NCBI GenBank assembly: GCA_013204685.1
Contig: JABMSC010000165.1
Span: 1 to 5,911 of the forward strand
Direction of reading: 5' to 3'
DNA length: 5,911 nucleotides
From: Candidatus Omnitrophota bacterium
GTDB lineage: Bacteria; Omnitrophota; Gorgyraeia; Tantalellales; Tantalellaceae
The notes under the pieces were generated by a model that was not told where the DNA came from, searched no databases, and saw only the letters and a list, made by a program, of their open reading frames with translations. Both the position numbers and the translations under genes were made by a program. Below, in pieces: positions 1 through 5,271 of this stretch; positions within the stretch are counted from its first letter, which is position 1, and every line of letters starts with the position of its first letter.

Positions 1-1
1 A

Positions 2-115
2 TCTTTAATTCTTCTTAATATCATCCTTGGAACGACTGTGTTTCACGAATTTATAGGTCCGATTTTTGCTAAAATGGGCTTGAAGAAGGCAGGGGAGATA
101 AGCGCGCGGGAATAA
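2..115 (+). CDS. Cation:proton antiporter, C-terminal fragment
   Basis: The open frame from base 2 runs to a TAA at 113-115 and encodes 37 residues; the start lies outside the window. The visible tail contains TVFHEFIGPIFAKMGLKKAGEI. A hydrophobic helix leading into a GPI(F/L)-x(n)-KKAGEI ending is typical of the last membrane segment of CPA-type Na+/H+ or K+/H+ exchangers (Na_H_Exchanger family). If so, this is an inner-membrane protein exchanging a monovalent cation for protons. The nearest downstream element is the terminator-like hairpin at 251-292, about 135 bases after the stop. The family call rests on a short C-terminal motif recalled from family knowledge, so the substrate cannot be given and another membrane transporter is possible. 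Confidence 0.6.
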   Translation, partial: SLILLNIILGTTVFHEFIGPIFAKMGLKKAGEISARE

Positions 116-206
116 CAGTAGAGGCAATCCATGAATTGCGCGGACAACGGATTAACCCGCCGCACTTCTGTTTTGATCTAATGCTATTTTCAGGCGGCAT
201 TAATTC

Positions 207-248
207 GACCATATGATTTACGCCGCTATTGCTCCGTAAATCATGGTC
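207..248. repeat. Bulged inverted repeat in the antiporter 3' region
   Basis: The arm ATGATTTACG (213-222) is perfectly complementary to CGTAAATCAT (235-244). GACC (207-210) pairs with GGTC (245-248) across a 2-nt bulge, giving a 14-bp stem with a 12-nt loop. There is no T-run after either arm, so it is not a classical terminator. It lies only a few bases from the terminator hairpin at 251-292. It could stabilise the 3' end of the antiporter mRNA, be part of a small RNA, or be a copy of a dispersed intergenic repeat; the sequence alone does not decide. Confidence 0.5.
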
Positions 249-250
249 TC

Positions 251-292
251 ATTAACAAAAAAGCAGCCATGATCGGCTGCTTTTTTGTTAAT
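251..292. terminator. Bidirectional intrinsic terminator
   Basis: This is a perfect 18-bp inverted repeat with a 6-nt loop. ATTAAC, six A and GCAGCC (251-268) pair with GGCTGC, six T and GTTAAT (275-292). The GC-rich core next to a T6 run on either strand is the standard form of a Rho-independent terminator working in both directions. It can end the antiporter message from the left and the minus-strand small transcript from the right. Confidence 0.85.
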
Positions 293-396
293 ATTAAACT
301 AGTAGCTTTTCTTTCACCTTTTTTTTAATTTTTAAGGGGGAGAGAAAAGCTAGAAAAGACCCAAATTTTTAATACTCAAACATCACCTCCCGTTAC
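256..396 (-). ncRNA. Putative small RNA or orphan leader transcript
   Basis: The boundaries are inferred from the minus-strand promoter at 404-431 (start near 396) and the terminator at 251-292. The roughly 140-nt product starts with the strong ribosome-binding-like sequence GGGAGGTGAT (391-382). It has an internal hairpin, TAGCTTTTCT (352-343 on minus) with AGAAAAGCTA (312-303), and ends in the terminator. A CTCCC segment (342-338 on minus) can pair with GGGAG of the ribosome binding site, which is the layout of a Shine-Dalgarno/anti-Shine-Dalgarno switch. No reading frame above about 9 codons exists, and no minus-strand gene follows within the window. I recognise no known RNA family. It may be a true small RNA, an attenuation leader that lost its gene, or a gene for a tiny peptide. 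Confidence 0.4.
350..379 (-). CDS. Possible 9-codon leader peptide with TTG start
   Basis: TTG at 379-377 opens a frame encoding about LSIKNLGLF and ends at TAG 352-350. It lies at good spacing (6 nt) from the core GGAGG of a near-perfect Shine-Dalgarno sequence. An ATG at 383-381 overlaps the ribosome binding site and gives only MFEY before a stop. The case rests entirely on the very strong ribosome binding site. The peptide matches nothing I know, and it could equally be incidental within a non-coding RNA. Confidence 0.2.
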   Translation of the reverse strand: MSIKNLGLF

Positions 397-403
397 AAAA
401 TCA

Positions 404-431
404 AGTATAGCATACTATATTTGAGAGGCAA
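404..431 (-). promoter_or_regulatory. Minus-strand sigma70-type promoter with palindromic -10
   Basis: Reading on the minus strand, TTGCCT (431-426) is followed after 16 nt by TATACT (409-404), placing the start of transcription near 396. The -10 box is part of a short inverted repeat, AGTAT-AGC-ATACT (404-416), which could be an operator or a coincidence of AT-rich sequence. This promoter would drive the small transcript that ends at the 251-292 hairpin. Confidence 0.5.
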
Positions 432-652
432 CTTTTTCTCAGGAGACCCAAAAACAAGACAAAACGAGGCCATTACTTTTAACAACATATTATAATAGAA
501 GAGGTTATAGCAACCATTCAAAATGATGTTTCCCGAGCAAGTTAAGAGAACGCATTCCAAGATTTTTTGAGCAAATGGCCCGATCCCTGATGACAATGAT
601 ATTTTATTATATAAGCTGGGAGATAACAGAAGTTATTATTTAGTTAGCCGAT
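432..652. other. AT-rich intergenic stretch, no gene seen
   Basis: Together with the neighbouring regulatory pieces this fills most of the gene-free span between the antiporter and the PAS gene. A 67-codon minus-strand frame crosses it (596-393), but it is Cys-rich, lacks a convincing ribosome binding site and matches no family I know, so I do not call it. A TATAAT hexamer at 491-496 on the plus strand has no matching -35. A small inverted repeat ATAAC-AGAA-GTTAT sits at 623-636. I see no RNA gene or mobile-element end here. Confidence 0.5.
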
Positions 653-681
653 TTGTCATAATAATTCTGGTAATGTATACT
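653..681 (+). promoter_or_regulatory. Sigma70-type promoter of the signalling operon
   Basis: TTGTCA (653-658) and TATACT (676-681) are separated by exactly 17 nt and both hexamers are close to consensus. The start of transcription would fall near 688, only about 16 nt before the ATG of the PAS gene, leaving a very short leader without a visible Shine-Dalgarno sequence. Confidence 0.65.
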
Positions 682-703
682 AATTTAATACCAAAAATAA
701 CTT

Positions 704-1669
704 ATGATATATTTAATTGTATCCAACCTTATTTTCCTTACGATGCTTCTTTATTGCCTGAAGAAGCATCTTACCTGCGGATATCGTCAAAAAGCGTTCC
801 GACGGCTCATCAATAATACAAACATTGGTTATTACAAATACAGATGTGACGACAATGTGATCCTGTCCGCAAACGAAGGTTTTCTAAAAATACTTGAACT
901 GGATATGAACGCGAAGGATGTTGCCGGAAGGTCGCTTAATGAACTTCTTATCGACATTACGGGTGATGAAGACATTTTGGACCAGCTCAGAAAACACAAA
1001 AAACTCAAGAACTACGAGTATCGCTTTAAAACGCTTACCGGAAAGGACAAGTGTGTTTTACATAACTCGTATCTGATTAAGGATATTTATCACAAGAGGG
1101 ATGTTGTTGAGGCTCTGATCGAAGATGTAACCGAGGAAAGAGCTTCTTATGACAAAATGCGTGAATCACAGGAAAGGTATGAGAAACTTTTCAAAAATTC
1201 CGGTGACATGGTGATCATATTTAAACTGAACAGTTTTGACATCGAAGAGGTAAACCCGATCACCGAAGTTTTGACGGGACTTTCACCCGATGAAATTACA
1301 GGCACATCATTCAAGGATCTTATTCACCCCGCCGGGAGAAAAAGCCTGGATGAGGTTAAGCAGGATCTTTTATTCAGAGGAACATCCCGCGTGGAGACCG
1401 TCATGGTCTGCAAAAACGGGGCATACAAGGAAGTGATCATTACATTGAGCGTGGCCCCGATCGGGGAAGAGAAGATCGTTATGGCGGTTATTAAGGATAT
1501 TCACGAACAGGCCAAGGAAAGAGAAGAGCTTAGCAAACGAAAGAAAGAACTGGAAGACTTCTGGAAGACCGCGGTGGAAAGGGAAGAAAGGATCAAGGAG
1601 TTGAGACAGGAACTTGAAAGGACAAAACAGCAGGTAAAACTTCTGGAACAAAAGCATGGTATCAAATAA
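704..1669 (+). CDS. Membrane-anchored two-PAS-domain sensor protein
   Basis: This 321-residue protein begins with one hydrophobic segment (about residues 2-19) followed by a basic stretch (KKHLTCGYRQK), which suggests an N-terminal anchor with the rest in the cytoplasm. Two PAS-like domains follow, roughly residues 33-145 (NIGYYKYR, then NEGFLKILEL and a GRSLNELL helix, ending VVEALIEDVTEE) and 155-268 (RYEKLFKNSGDMVIIF, then VNPITEVLTGLSPDEITGTS, ending VIKDIHEQ). A charged coiled coil fills 269-318. PAS domains usually sense ligands, redox state or protein partners; no cofactor residue can be assigned. There is no kinase, cyclase or DNA-binding domain, so output must pass to a partner. The next gene, a kinase, overlaps by 14 nt, which argues for coupled translation and direct interaction. 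The start is the first ATG after a good promoter, without a clear ribosome binding site. Confidence 0.85.
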   Translation: MIYLIVSNLIFLTMLLYCLKKHLTCGYRQKAFRRLINNTNIGYYKYRCDDNVILSANEGFLKILELDMNAKDVAGRSLNELLIDITGDEDILDQLRKHKKLKNYEYRFKTLTGKDKCVLHNSYLIKDIYHKRDVVEALIEDVTEERASYDKMRESQERYEKLFKNSGDMVIIFKLNSFDIEEVNPITEVLTGLSPDEITGTSFKDLIHPAGRKSLDEVKQDLLFRGTSRVETVMVCKNGAYKEVIITLSVAPIGEEKIVMAVIKDIHEQAKEREELSKRKKELEDFWKTAVEREERIKELRQELERTKQQVKLLEQKHGIK

Positions 1670-3281
1670 TCCGGAAAAAGACATCAATATAGCGCAGGCA
1701 GAAGCGGTTAAATATCAGACAAAAATACTATTTACTGCGTTTGAAATACGTATACTTAATTTGCTGGCCGGCCTTATAATGATCTATGCTATACGGAGTA
1801 TTTTTGGTATAACTGTTTCATACAAAGCTGAATATGTTTTTTATGCATGGATTGCAACAAGTGCTTGTTATCTGGCATTTATGGGAAGCCGGATAAGAAA
1901 AACCCTGCGCTTATTGGACAATGTGCATTTCAGCTATTACTTTTTCTCTATCGTTTATGCTACTTCGCTGGTTCACTACCTTGGGGCAGCGGAATGGATA
2001 GCTTTTTTTGTTTATCTTTTTGACCTGATATATGCAAATGTTCTGATGTCGCGCGCGCGCGCGGCGCTAATTACAGGTTTGACCGTTCTAGCTTATTTCT
2101 CTTTGATCACACTGGAATACTTTGGAGCGTTTTCTCACCAGGCGGTTTTTCTTCCAGAAGAGCATGTATTTAATAACATCCCATTTATCATAAGCACGCA
2201 TTTCATTGTGATTGGTGTTTTCTTTTTTCTCCTGTCATACAGTACCGGACTATTTGCAAAGATCAAGGAGAGCAGGGAACGCGAGGTTATTGAATCCCAA
2301 AATAGATTTGCCGTAAAAACATACCAGCTGGAGGAGATCACGCGCAGGCTCAGTCATCAGGCAGCAGAGAACAAATATTTGAAAAGAGCAGCTATGGGAT
2401 ATATCGAAAAGAAGGAATTTGAGCTTGATAAGAGCAGGAGGGATCTTGAAGGACAGATAGACAAACTTCGAAAAACACAAAAGTCCATGTATTTCATGAT
2501 AGAGGATCTTAATGAGATGAGCGCTCAGCTTAAGGAGACCCGCGATAATCTGGAAGACAAGGTTAGGGAAAGAACGGACGAGCTTTTAAATATAAGCCGG
2601 AAACTCCACAGGAGTGAACGTCTTGCTTTCCTTGGGAAGCTTGCGGGAAGTGTTACGCACGAACTCAGGAACCCGCTGGCGGTTCTTAAAAACGCCTCCT
2701 ACTTTTTGACCAAAAAATTTAAAGGCAAAAAAGACGAGGGAGTGAGCAAATATATAGGCATTATTGAAAAAGAGATAGGTATTATAGATTCCATAATTGA
2801 TGATATAATGGGTTTTGCCAAGACCAGGATCCCTGAATTCGAAGAAGCTGACATCGGGGAACTTGTTGAAAACTCAATAGCAACGATCAATATACCTAAA
2901 TTTATCAATATAAAAAAGGAGTACCAGAAGTTACCCCAAGTCGAAGTTGACAGCAACCAGGTTATGCATGCCGTTATGAACATAGCTAACAACGCTATAA
3001 TCGCGATGAGTGGTAACGGTACTTTGACATTCCGCACTTTGCTAAAGGATAATTATGCCTGTATTGAGATAGAGGATACCGGGCCGGGCATTCCTCAGGA
3101 TCAGCGGGACCTGATATTCGAACCTCTTTTCAGCAGTAAGCCCAAGGGGACAGGGCTTGGTCTTCCGATAGCCAAGATGATGATAGAGATACAGGGCGGA
3201 AGAATAGAATTTGACAGCAAGCTGGGAAAGGGCACTATATTTTACATAATACTGCCGGTACACCGGAAGAAGGCGAGCTAA
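1656..3281 (+). CDS. Membrane sensor histidine kinase
   Basis: This 541-residue kinase has six predicted membrane helices at about 31-52, 58-78, 90-110, 111-131, 137-157 and 175-200. A long coiled coil (about 205-320) follows, then the HisKA dimerisation domain with the phosphoacceptor His335 in the H-box THELRNP. The HATPase domain has the N-box around Asn442-Asn446 (NIANNA), the G1 box DTGPGIP (474-480), the F-box region IFEPLFSSK (487-495) and the G2 box GTGLGL (498-503). All catalytic motifs are intact, so autophosphorylation is expected. It has no extracytoplasmic sensor domain, so the signal may be membrane-related or come from the upstream PAS protein, whose gene it overlaps. The ATG at 1656 is chosen because the first membrane helix follows it and no later Met precedes that helix; its ribosome binding site is weak. 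The response regulator starts 4 nt after the stop. A (CG)7 run lies at 2050-2063. Confidence 0.93.
   Translation: MVSNNPEKDINIAQAEAVKYQTKILFTAFEIRILNLLAGLIMIYAIRSIFGITVSYKAEYVFYAWIATSACYLAFMGSRIRKTLRLLDNVHFSYYFFSIVYATSLVHYLGAAEWIAFFVYLFDLIYANVLMSRARAALITGLTVLAYFSLITLEYFGAFSHQAVFLPEEHVFNNIPFIISTHFIVIGVFFFLLSYSTGLFAKIKESREREVIESQNRFAVKTYQLEEITRRLSHQAAENKYLKRAAMGYIEKKEFELDKSRRDLEGQIDKLRKTQKSMYFMIEDLNEMSAQLKETRDNLEDKVRERTDELLNISRKLHRSERLAFLGKLAGSVTHELRNPLAVLKNASYFLTKKFKGKKDEGVSKYIGIIEKEIGIIDSIIDDIMGFAKTRIPEFEEADIGELVENSIATINIPKFINIKKEYQKLPQVEVDSNQVMHAVMNIANNAIIAMSGNGTLTFRTLLKDNYACIEIEDTGPGIPQDQRDLIFEPLFSSKPKGTGLGLPIAKMMIEIQGGRIEFDSKLGKGTIFYIILPVHRKKAS
2050..2063. repeat. (CG)7 dinucleotide tract inside the kinase gene
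   Basis: Seven alternating CG units encode the Arg-Ala-Arg-Ala portion of the cytoplasmic loop between predicted membrane helices 4 and 5 (about residues 132-137). Such tracts can slip during replication and can adopt Z-DNA. Here the frame is intact. Confidence 0.8.
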
Positions 3282-3285
3282 AATA

Positions 3286-3648
3286 ATGGCTGAAAAAAAG
3301 AAGATCGTTATAGCGGATGATAGCAAAGAAATATGCCAGATCCTAGAGACCATTCTGACACGTGAAGGGTATATAGTTGATTATGTGCATGATGGGTTTT
3401 CGTTATTAACATATTTGAAGACAAATCAGGATATTGATGTTGTTATACTGGATCTTATTATGCCGGAAAAAGGCGGAATAAGCGTATTTGAGACGGTTCG
3501 ATCGATAGCACCTGCCTCAAAACTCATCATATATACCGGATACAGTAACTACAAGCATACGGTGTTCGGCCGTGAAGCTGATGCTTTTGTAAACAAAGTC
3601 GATGGAGTGAAAGAACTTCTCGGGGTTATTGAAAAATTGATCAAGTGA
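3286..3648 (+). CDS. Single-domain response regulator (CheY-like receiver)
   Basis: At 120 residues this is a lone receiver domain with no effector. The acidic pair Asp11-Asp12 and the phosphoacceptor Asp56 (VVILDLIMPEKGG) bind Mg2+ and accept the phosphate. Thr84 (IIYTGYS) and Lys104 (FVNKVDG) complete the conserved set, so the domain should be active. It begins 4 nt after the kinase stop codon, which makes the upstream kinase its probable donor. Lone receivers act either by binding a target protein, as CheY does, or as relay steps, as Spo0F does; no target is visible here. The usual GG of a Shine-Dalgarno sequence is weak (AAGGCGAG about 10 nt upstream), consistent with coupling to the kinase gene. 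No clear terminator lies in the 56 bases before the convergent gene. Confidence 0.93.
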   Translation: MAEKKKIVIADDSKEICQILETILTREGYIVDYVHDGFSLLTYLKTNQDIDVVILDLIMPEKGGISVFETVRSIAPASKLIIYTGYSNYKHTVFGREADAFVNKVDGVKELLGVIEKLIK

Positions 3649-3704
3649 CCTCGTATCATAGCGATAGCCCATACAACACTAACCTGCGAGCTAAAAGTTT
3701 ATTA

Positions 3705-4697
3705 TCATAAATGCGTACGTATCTTCCTGGAAAAATCCGGGTCCTTATCAGCGGTCAGGCCTCTGTCAGTAATAAATGCATCTTTTTTTAGTTCTGAAAA
3801 TGGCCGCGAAGTATCAAGCCAACCTCTATTGTAGGAACGTTTATCGACCAAACCGGTCAAAAGGCTGCGCTTCCACCAGGGCAGATCCGCAAGCCCGGAC
3901 CTGTCAATATGATGCCCTATGGTGTTGGTGCAGCTTTGCACGGCCGTGTTGTAAAACTCAGGGCGAGCATAAAGATTGTTCGTTCTCTCAAGCATACACA
4001 TGAATAGTTTGCGTGCATCCCGAGGGGGCAGCTGCACCCGGTAAAGAAAAACATTTTCTTTCCGGTAATTAGTGCGCAGTCTTACAAGATCCCGTTCATC
4101 CGCCCAGATATAGATCAATTCATATTGTTTGTAAAGACCTTTAAACATGCCGTAGGTGTCATTTGTTTCGGGACGAAATTCAATCGAGAGTGTGAGATAT
4201 TGTCCATCGGAGAACCCGAAACTTAAAAAAGTATGAGCAATAAGCTCATATTCCCAATAATTCATTAAGAGATCCATCGTCTGGAGTTTTTCAAGGTCAT
4301 AGGTTCGTGTTTCATAATGGACATCAAAATCTTCCGGAATGCGGTAATCGCAGTTCCGCACATTGTGAATAGTGACCAGGCTACCATCGATTTCAGCGTA
4401 TGGCATTTTTAAATGGTCCGGGTATATGCTGTCTGCTTTCGGGGATATGGAAGTGAACCACAATGCCACACCCAGGAAACAGATAAGACTTATGAGAAGG
4501 CCCCTGGTTTTTCTGCGGTTTAATATTATGATAGCGAGCACAGTTATAATGTAGGTGGATGCAGCCAATATTTGGAGCTTTCTACTGGAAGAAAAGACGC
4601 AGTAATATGCTGCCATTGAGGCCCACCAGTGGCACATAAGACCGACGAACCAGAATGGCACCAATACTAAGAAACGAAACAGCTTAAATATATGCAC
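3705..4697 (-). CDS. DUF4105 / Lnb-like inner-membrane periplasmic enzyme
   Basis: This 330-residue protein has three predicted membrane helices (about 5-23, 41-59, 66-84) followed by a periplasmic domain (about 90-265) with the hallmarks of DUF4105, the Lnb N-terminal periplasmic domain. These are VTIHNVRNCDYR (108-119), the TYDL block (132-135), IAHTFLSFGFSDGQYL (153-168), SIEFRPE (171-177), YELIYIWADERD (192-203), and RPEFYNTAVQSCTNT (245-259). His155 and Cys256 are the likely catalytic pair of a papain-like fold. As I recall, Lnb in Bacteroides is a lipoprotein N-acyltransferase, so transfer of an acyl chain to lipoprotein N-termini is a reasonable hypothesis. The family is broad and other thiol-enzyme activities remain possible. 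The start is GTG at 4697, just after an in-frame TAA, with no good ribosome binding site; the ATG at residue 21 would cut away the first helix. It lies 33 nt after a small exported-protein gene on the same strand. Confidence 0.75.
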   Translation of the reverse strand: MHIFKLFRFLVLVPFWFVGLMCHWWASMAAYYCVFSSSRKLQILAASTYIITVLAIIILNRRKTRGLLISLICFLGVALWFTSISPKADSIYPDHLKMPYAEIDGSLVTIHNVRNCDYRIPEDFDVHYETRTYDLEKLQTMDLLMNYWEYELIAHTFLSFGFSDGQYLTLSIEFRPETNDTYGMFKGLYKQYELIYIWADERDLVRLRTNYRKENVFLYRVQLPPRDARKLFMCMLERTNNLYARPEFYNTAVQSCTNTIGHHIDRSGLADLPWWKRSLLTGLVDKRSYNRGWLDTSRPFSELKKDAFITDRGLTADKDPDFSRKIRTHL

Positions 4698-4730
4698 AAT
4701 TTTTTAATCTTTGTCTGTGTCCAACCAATG

Positions 4731-4964
4731 TTAGTATTCAGTGCGAGTTACCGCTTGAACGCTGTCTTTCACAATCTCAGCACCTTCTTTGTAGGTCCCG
4801 GCTTGCGTGGCAACTTCATTGTGGGTATCCGCACTTGCCTGGTATGCTCTTTGCGCGGCTTGTTGCTGCCGCCGCTGCTCAGCGCGCTGCGCTTCGGTCA
4901 ATGCAAAAGCTGTTGTGGAAACAAGCAATACGGCAATGATGAACAGGGTTATTATTTTTTTCAT
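4731..4964 (-). CDS. Small exported Ala/Gln-rich protein
   Basis: This 77-residue product starts MKKIITLFIIAVLLVSTTAFA, a textbook Sec signal peptide with probable signal peptidase I cleavage after AFA (residue 21). It lacks a lipobox Cys, so it is not a lipoprotein. The mature 56 residues are rich in Ala, Gln, Glu and Arg (ALTEAQRAEQRRQQQAAQ) and probably helical. I recognise no family. The ATG at 4964 is chosen over an upstream in-frame ATG (5018) because AAGGAGG (4975-4969) lies 4 nt before it and the signal peptide begins exactly there. The DUF4105/Lnb-like gene follows 33 nt downstream, so the two are probably co-transcribed; a shared envelope role is inference. The leader carries several hairpins. 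Confidence 0.75.
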   Translation of the reverse strand: MKKIITLFIIAVLLVSTTAFALTEAQRAEQRRQQQAAQRAYQASADTHNEVATQAGTYKEGAEIVKDSVQAVTRTEY

Positions 4965-4968
4965 AGCG

Positions 4969-5000
4969 CCTCCTTGGGGCGTAAAGGCGATTGCCTTTAC
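4969..5000 (-). promoter_or_regulatory. Shine-Dalgarno with adjacent perfect hairpin
   Basis: The ribosome binding site AAGGAGG (4975-4969 on minus) decides the start of the small exported protein at 4964. Five bases upstream is a perfect 8-bp hairpin, GTAAAGGC (4981-4988) with GCCTTTAC (4993-5000) and a 4-nt loop. The sequence CGCC just 5' of the ribosome binding site can also pair with GGCG at its 3' edge, partly hiding it. Control of translation by RNA structure is possible but unproven. Confidence 0.4.
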
Positions 5001-5021
5001 AATTTTTAGAAATATCAATCA

Positions 5022-5038
5022 ATCCGCTTCAGGCGGAT
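5022..5038. repeat. Small GC-rich inverted repeat
   Basis: ATCCGC (5022-5027) pairs with GCGGAT (5033-5038) around a 5-nt loop. It lies in the 5' leader of the small exported-protein gene. No T-run follows on either strand, so it is not a convincing terminator. Confidence 0.5.
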
Positions 5039-5044
5039 CGATGA

Positions 5045-5088
5045 GCCACTAAAAGCCACTTTGTTCTTTCCTTATATTTTTTAGTGGC
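5045..5088. repeat. Inverted repeat GCCACTAAAA / TTTTAGTGGC
   Basis: GCCACTAAAA (5045-5054) is perfectly complementary to TTTTAGTGGC (5079-5088), with a 24-nt loop that itself begins with another GCCACT (5055-5060). The right arm belongs to a 13-nt direct repeat, TTTTTTAGTGGCG, found at 5077-5089 and again at 5144-5156, where its end merges with the 3' end of the tRNA-Ser gene. Confidence 0.6.
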
Positions 5089-5104
5089 GAAGCGCAATTG
5101 ACCA

Positions 5105-5155
5105 GCCATAAAAAACTTGCCACCTCGCTAGCAGCAGGTTTGGTTTTTTAGTGGC
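5105..5155 (-). terminator. Probable terminator downstream of tRNA-Ser(GGA)
   Basis: On the minus strand the tRNA is followed by GCCACTAAAAAAC (5155-5143), an inner stem formed by ACCTGC and GC(G)AGGT flanked by CC/GG, and then GTTTTTTATGGC (5116-5105). The outer arms match with one base missing. A stem followed by a T6 run fits an intrinsic terminator. The inner stem is imperfect, and the outer arm overlaps the encoded CCA end of the tRNA. Confidence 0.4.
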
Positions 5156-5242
5156 GGAGAGGCAGGGATTCGAACCCTGGGAACCTGTTACAGCTCACAC
5201 GCTTTCCAAGCGTGCTCCTTAAACCAACTCGGACACCTCTCC
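5152..5242 (-). tRNA. tRNA-Ser (anticodon GGA)
   Basis: The minus strand folds as a class II tRNA. The acceptor stem is GGAGAGG/CCTCTCC, the anticodon stem CACGC/GCGTG closes the loop TTGGAAA with GGA at 5207-5205, a long variable arm (serine type) follows, and the T stem CAGGG/CCCTG holds TTCGAAT. The discriminator base is G, as expected for serine, and CCA is encoded (5154-5152). It reads UCC and UCU codons. It starts 29 nt after the STAS gene stop on the same strand and may be transcribed with it. Confidence 0.96.
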
Positions 5243-5271
5243 AGAAAATTTACTCCGGAATATATAAATCC

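Noticed and set aside
393..596. Minus-strand frame of 67 codons in the intergenic region
   Set aside because: It has no convincing ribosome binding site, an odd Cys-rich composition and no family resemblance. Its end runs through the promoter of the small transcript.
485..690. Short plus-strand frames (about 15 and 22 codons) behind a TATAAT hexamer
   Set aside because: There is no matching -35, the frames are very short and nothing marks them as coding.
1370..3353. Several minus-strand frames of 68-112 codons opposite the PAS, kinase and regulator genes
   Set aside because: They are antisense shadows of genes with clear domains and intact motifs, and they have no ribosome binding sites or family features.
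3649..3704. Terminator between the convergent response regulator and DUF4105 genes
   Set aside because: No stable hairpin followed by a T-run is visible; the two messages probably overlap or end by another mechanism.
3776..5052. Plus-strand frames of 60-105 codons opposite the DUF4105 and small exported-protein genes
   Set aside because: They are low-complexity, Cys- or Arg-rich translations opposite supported minus-strand genes.
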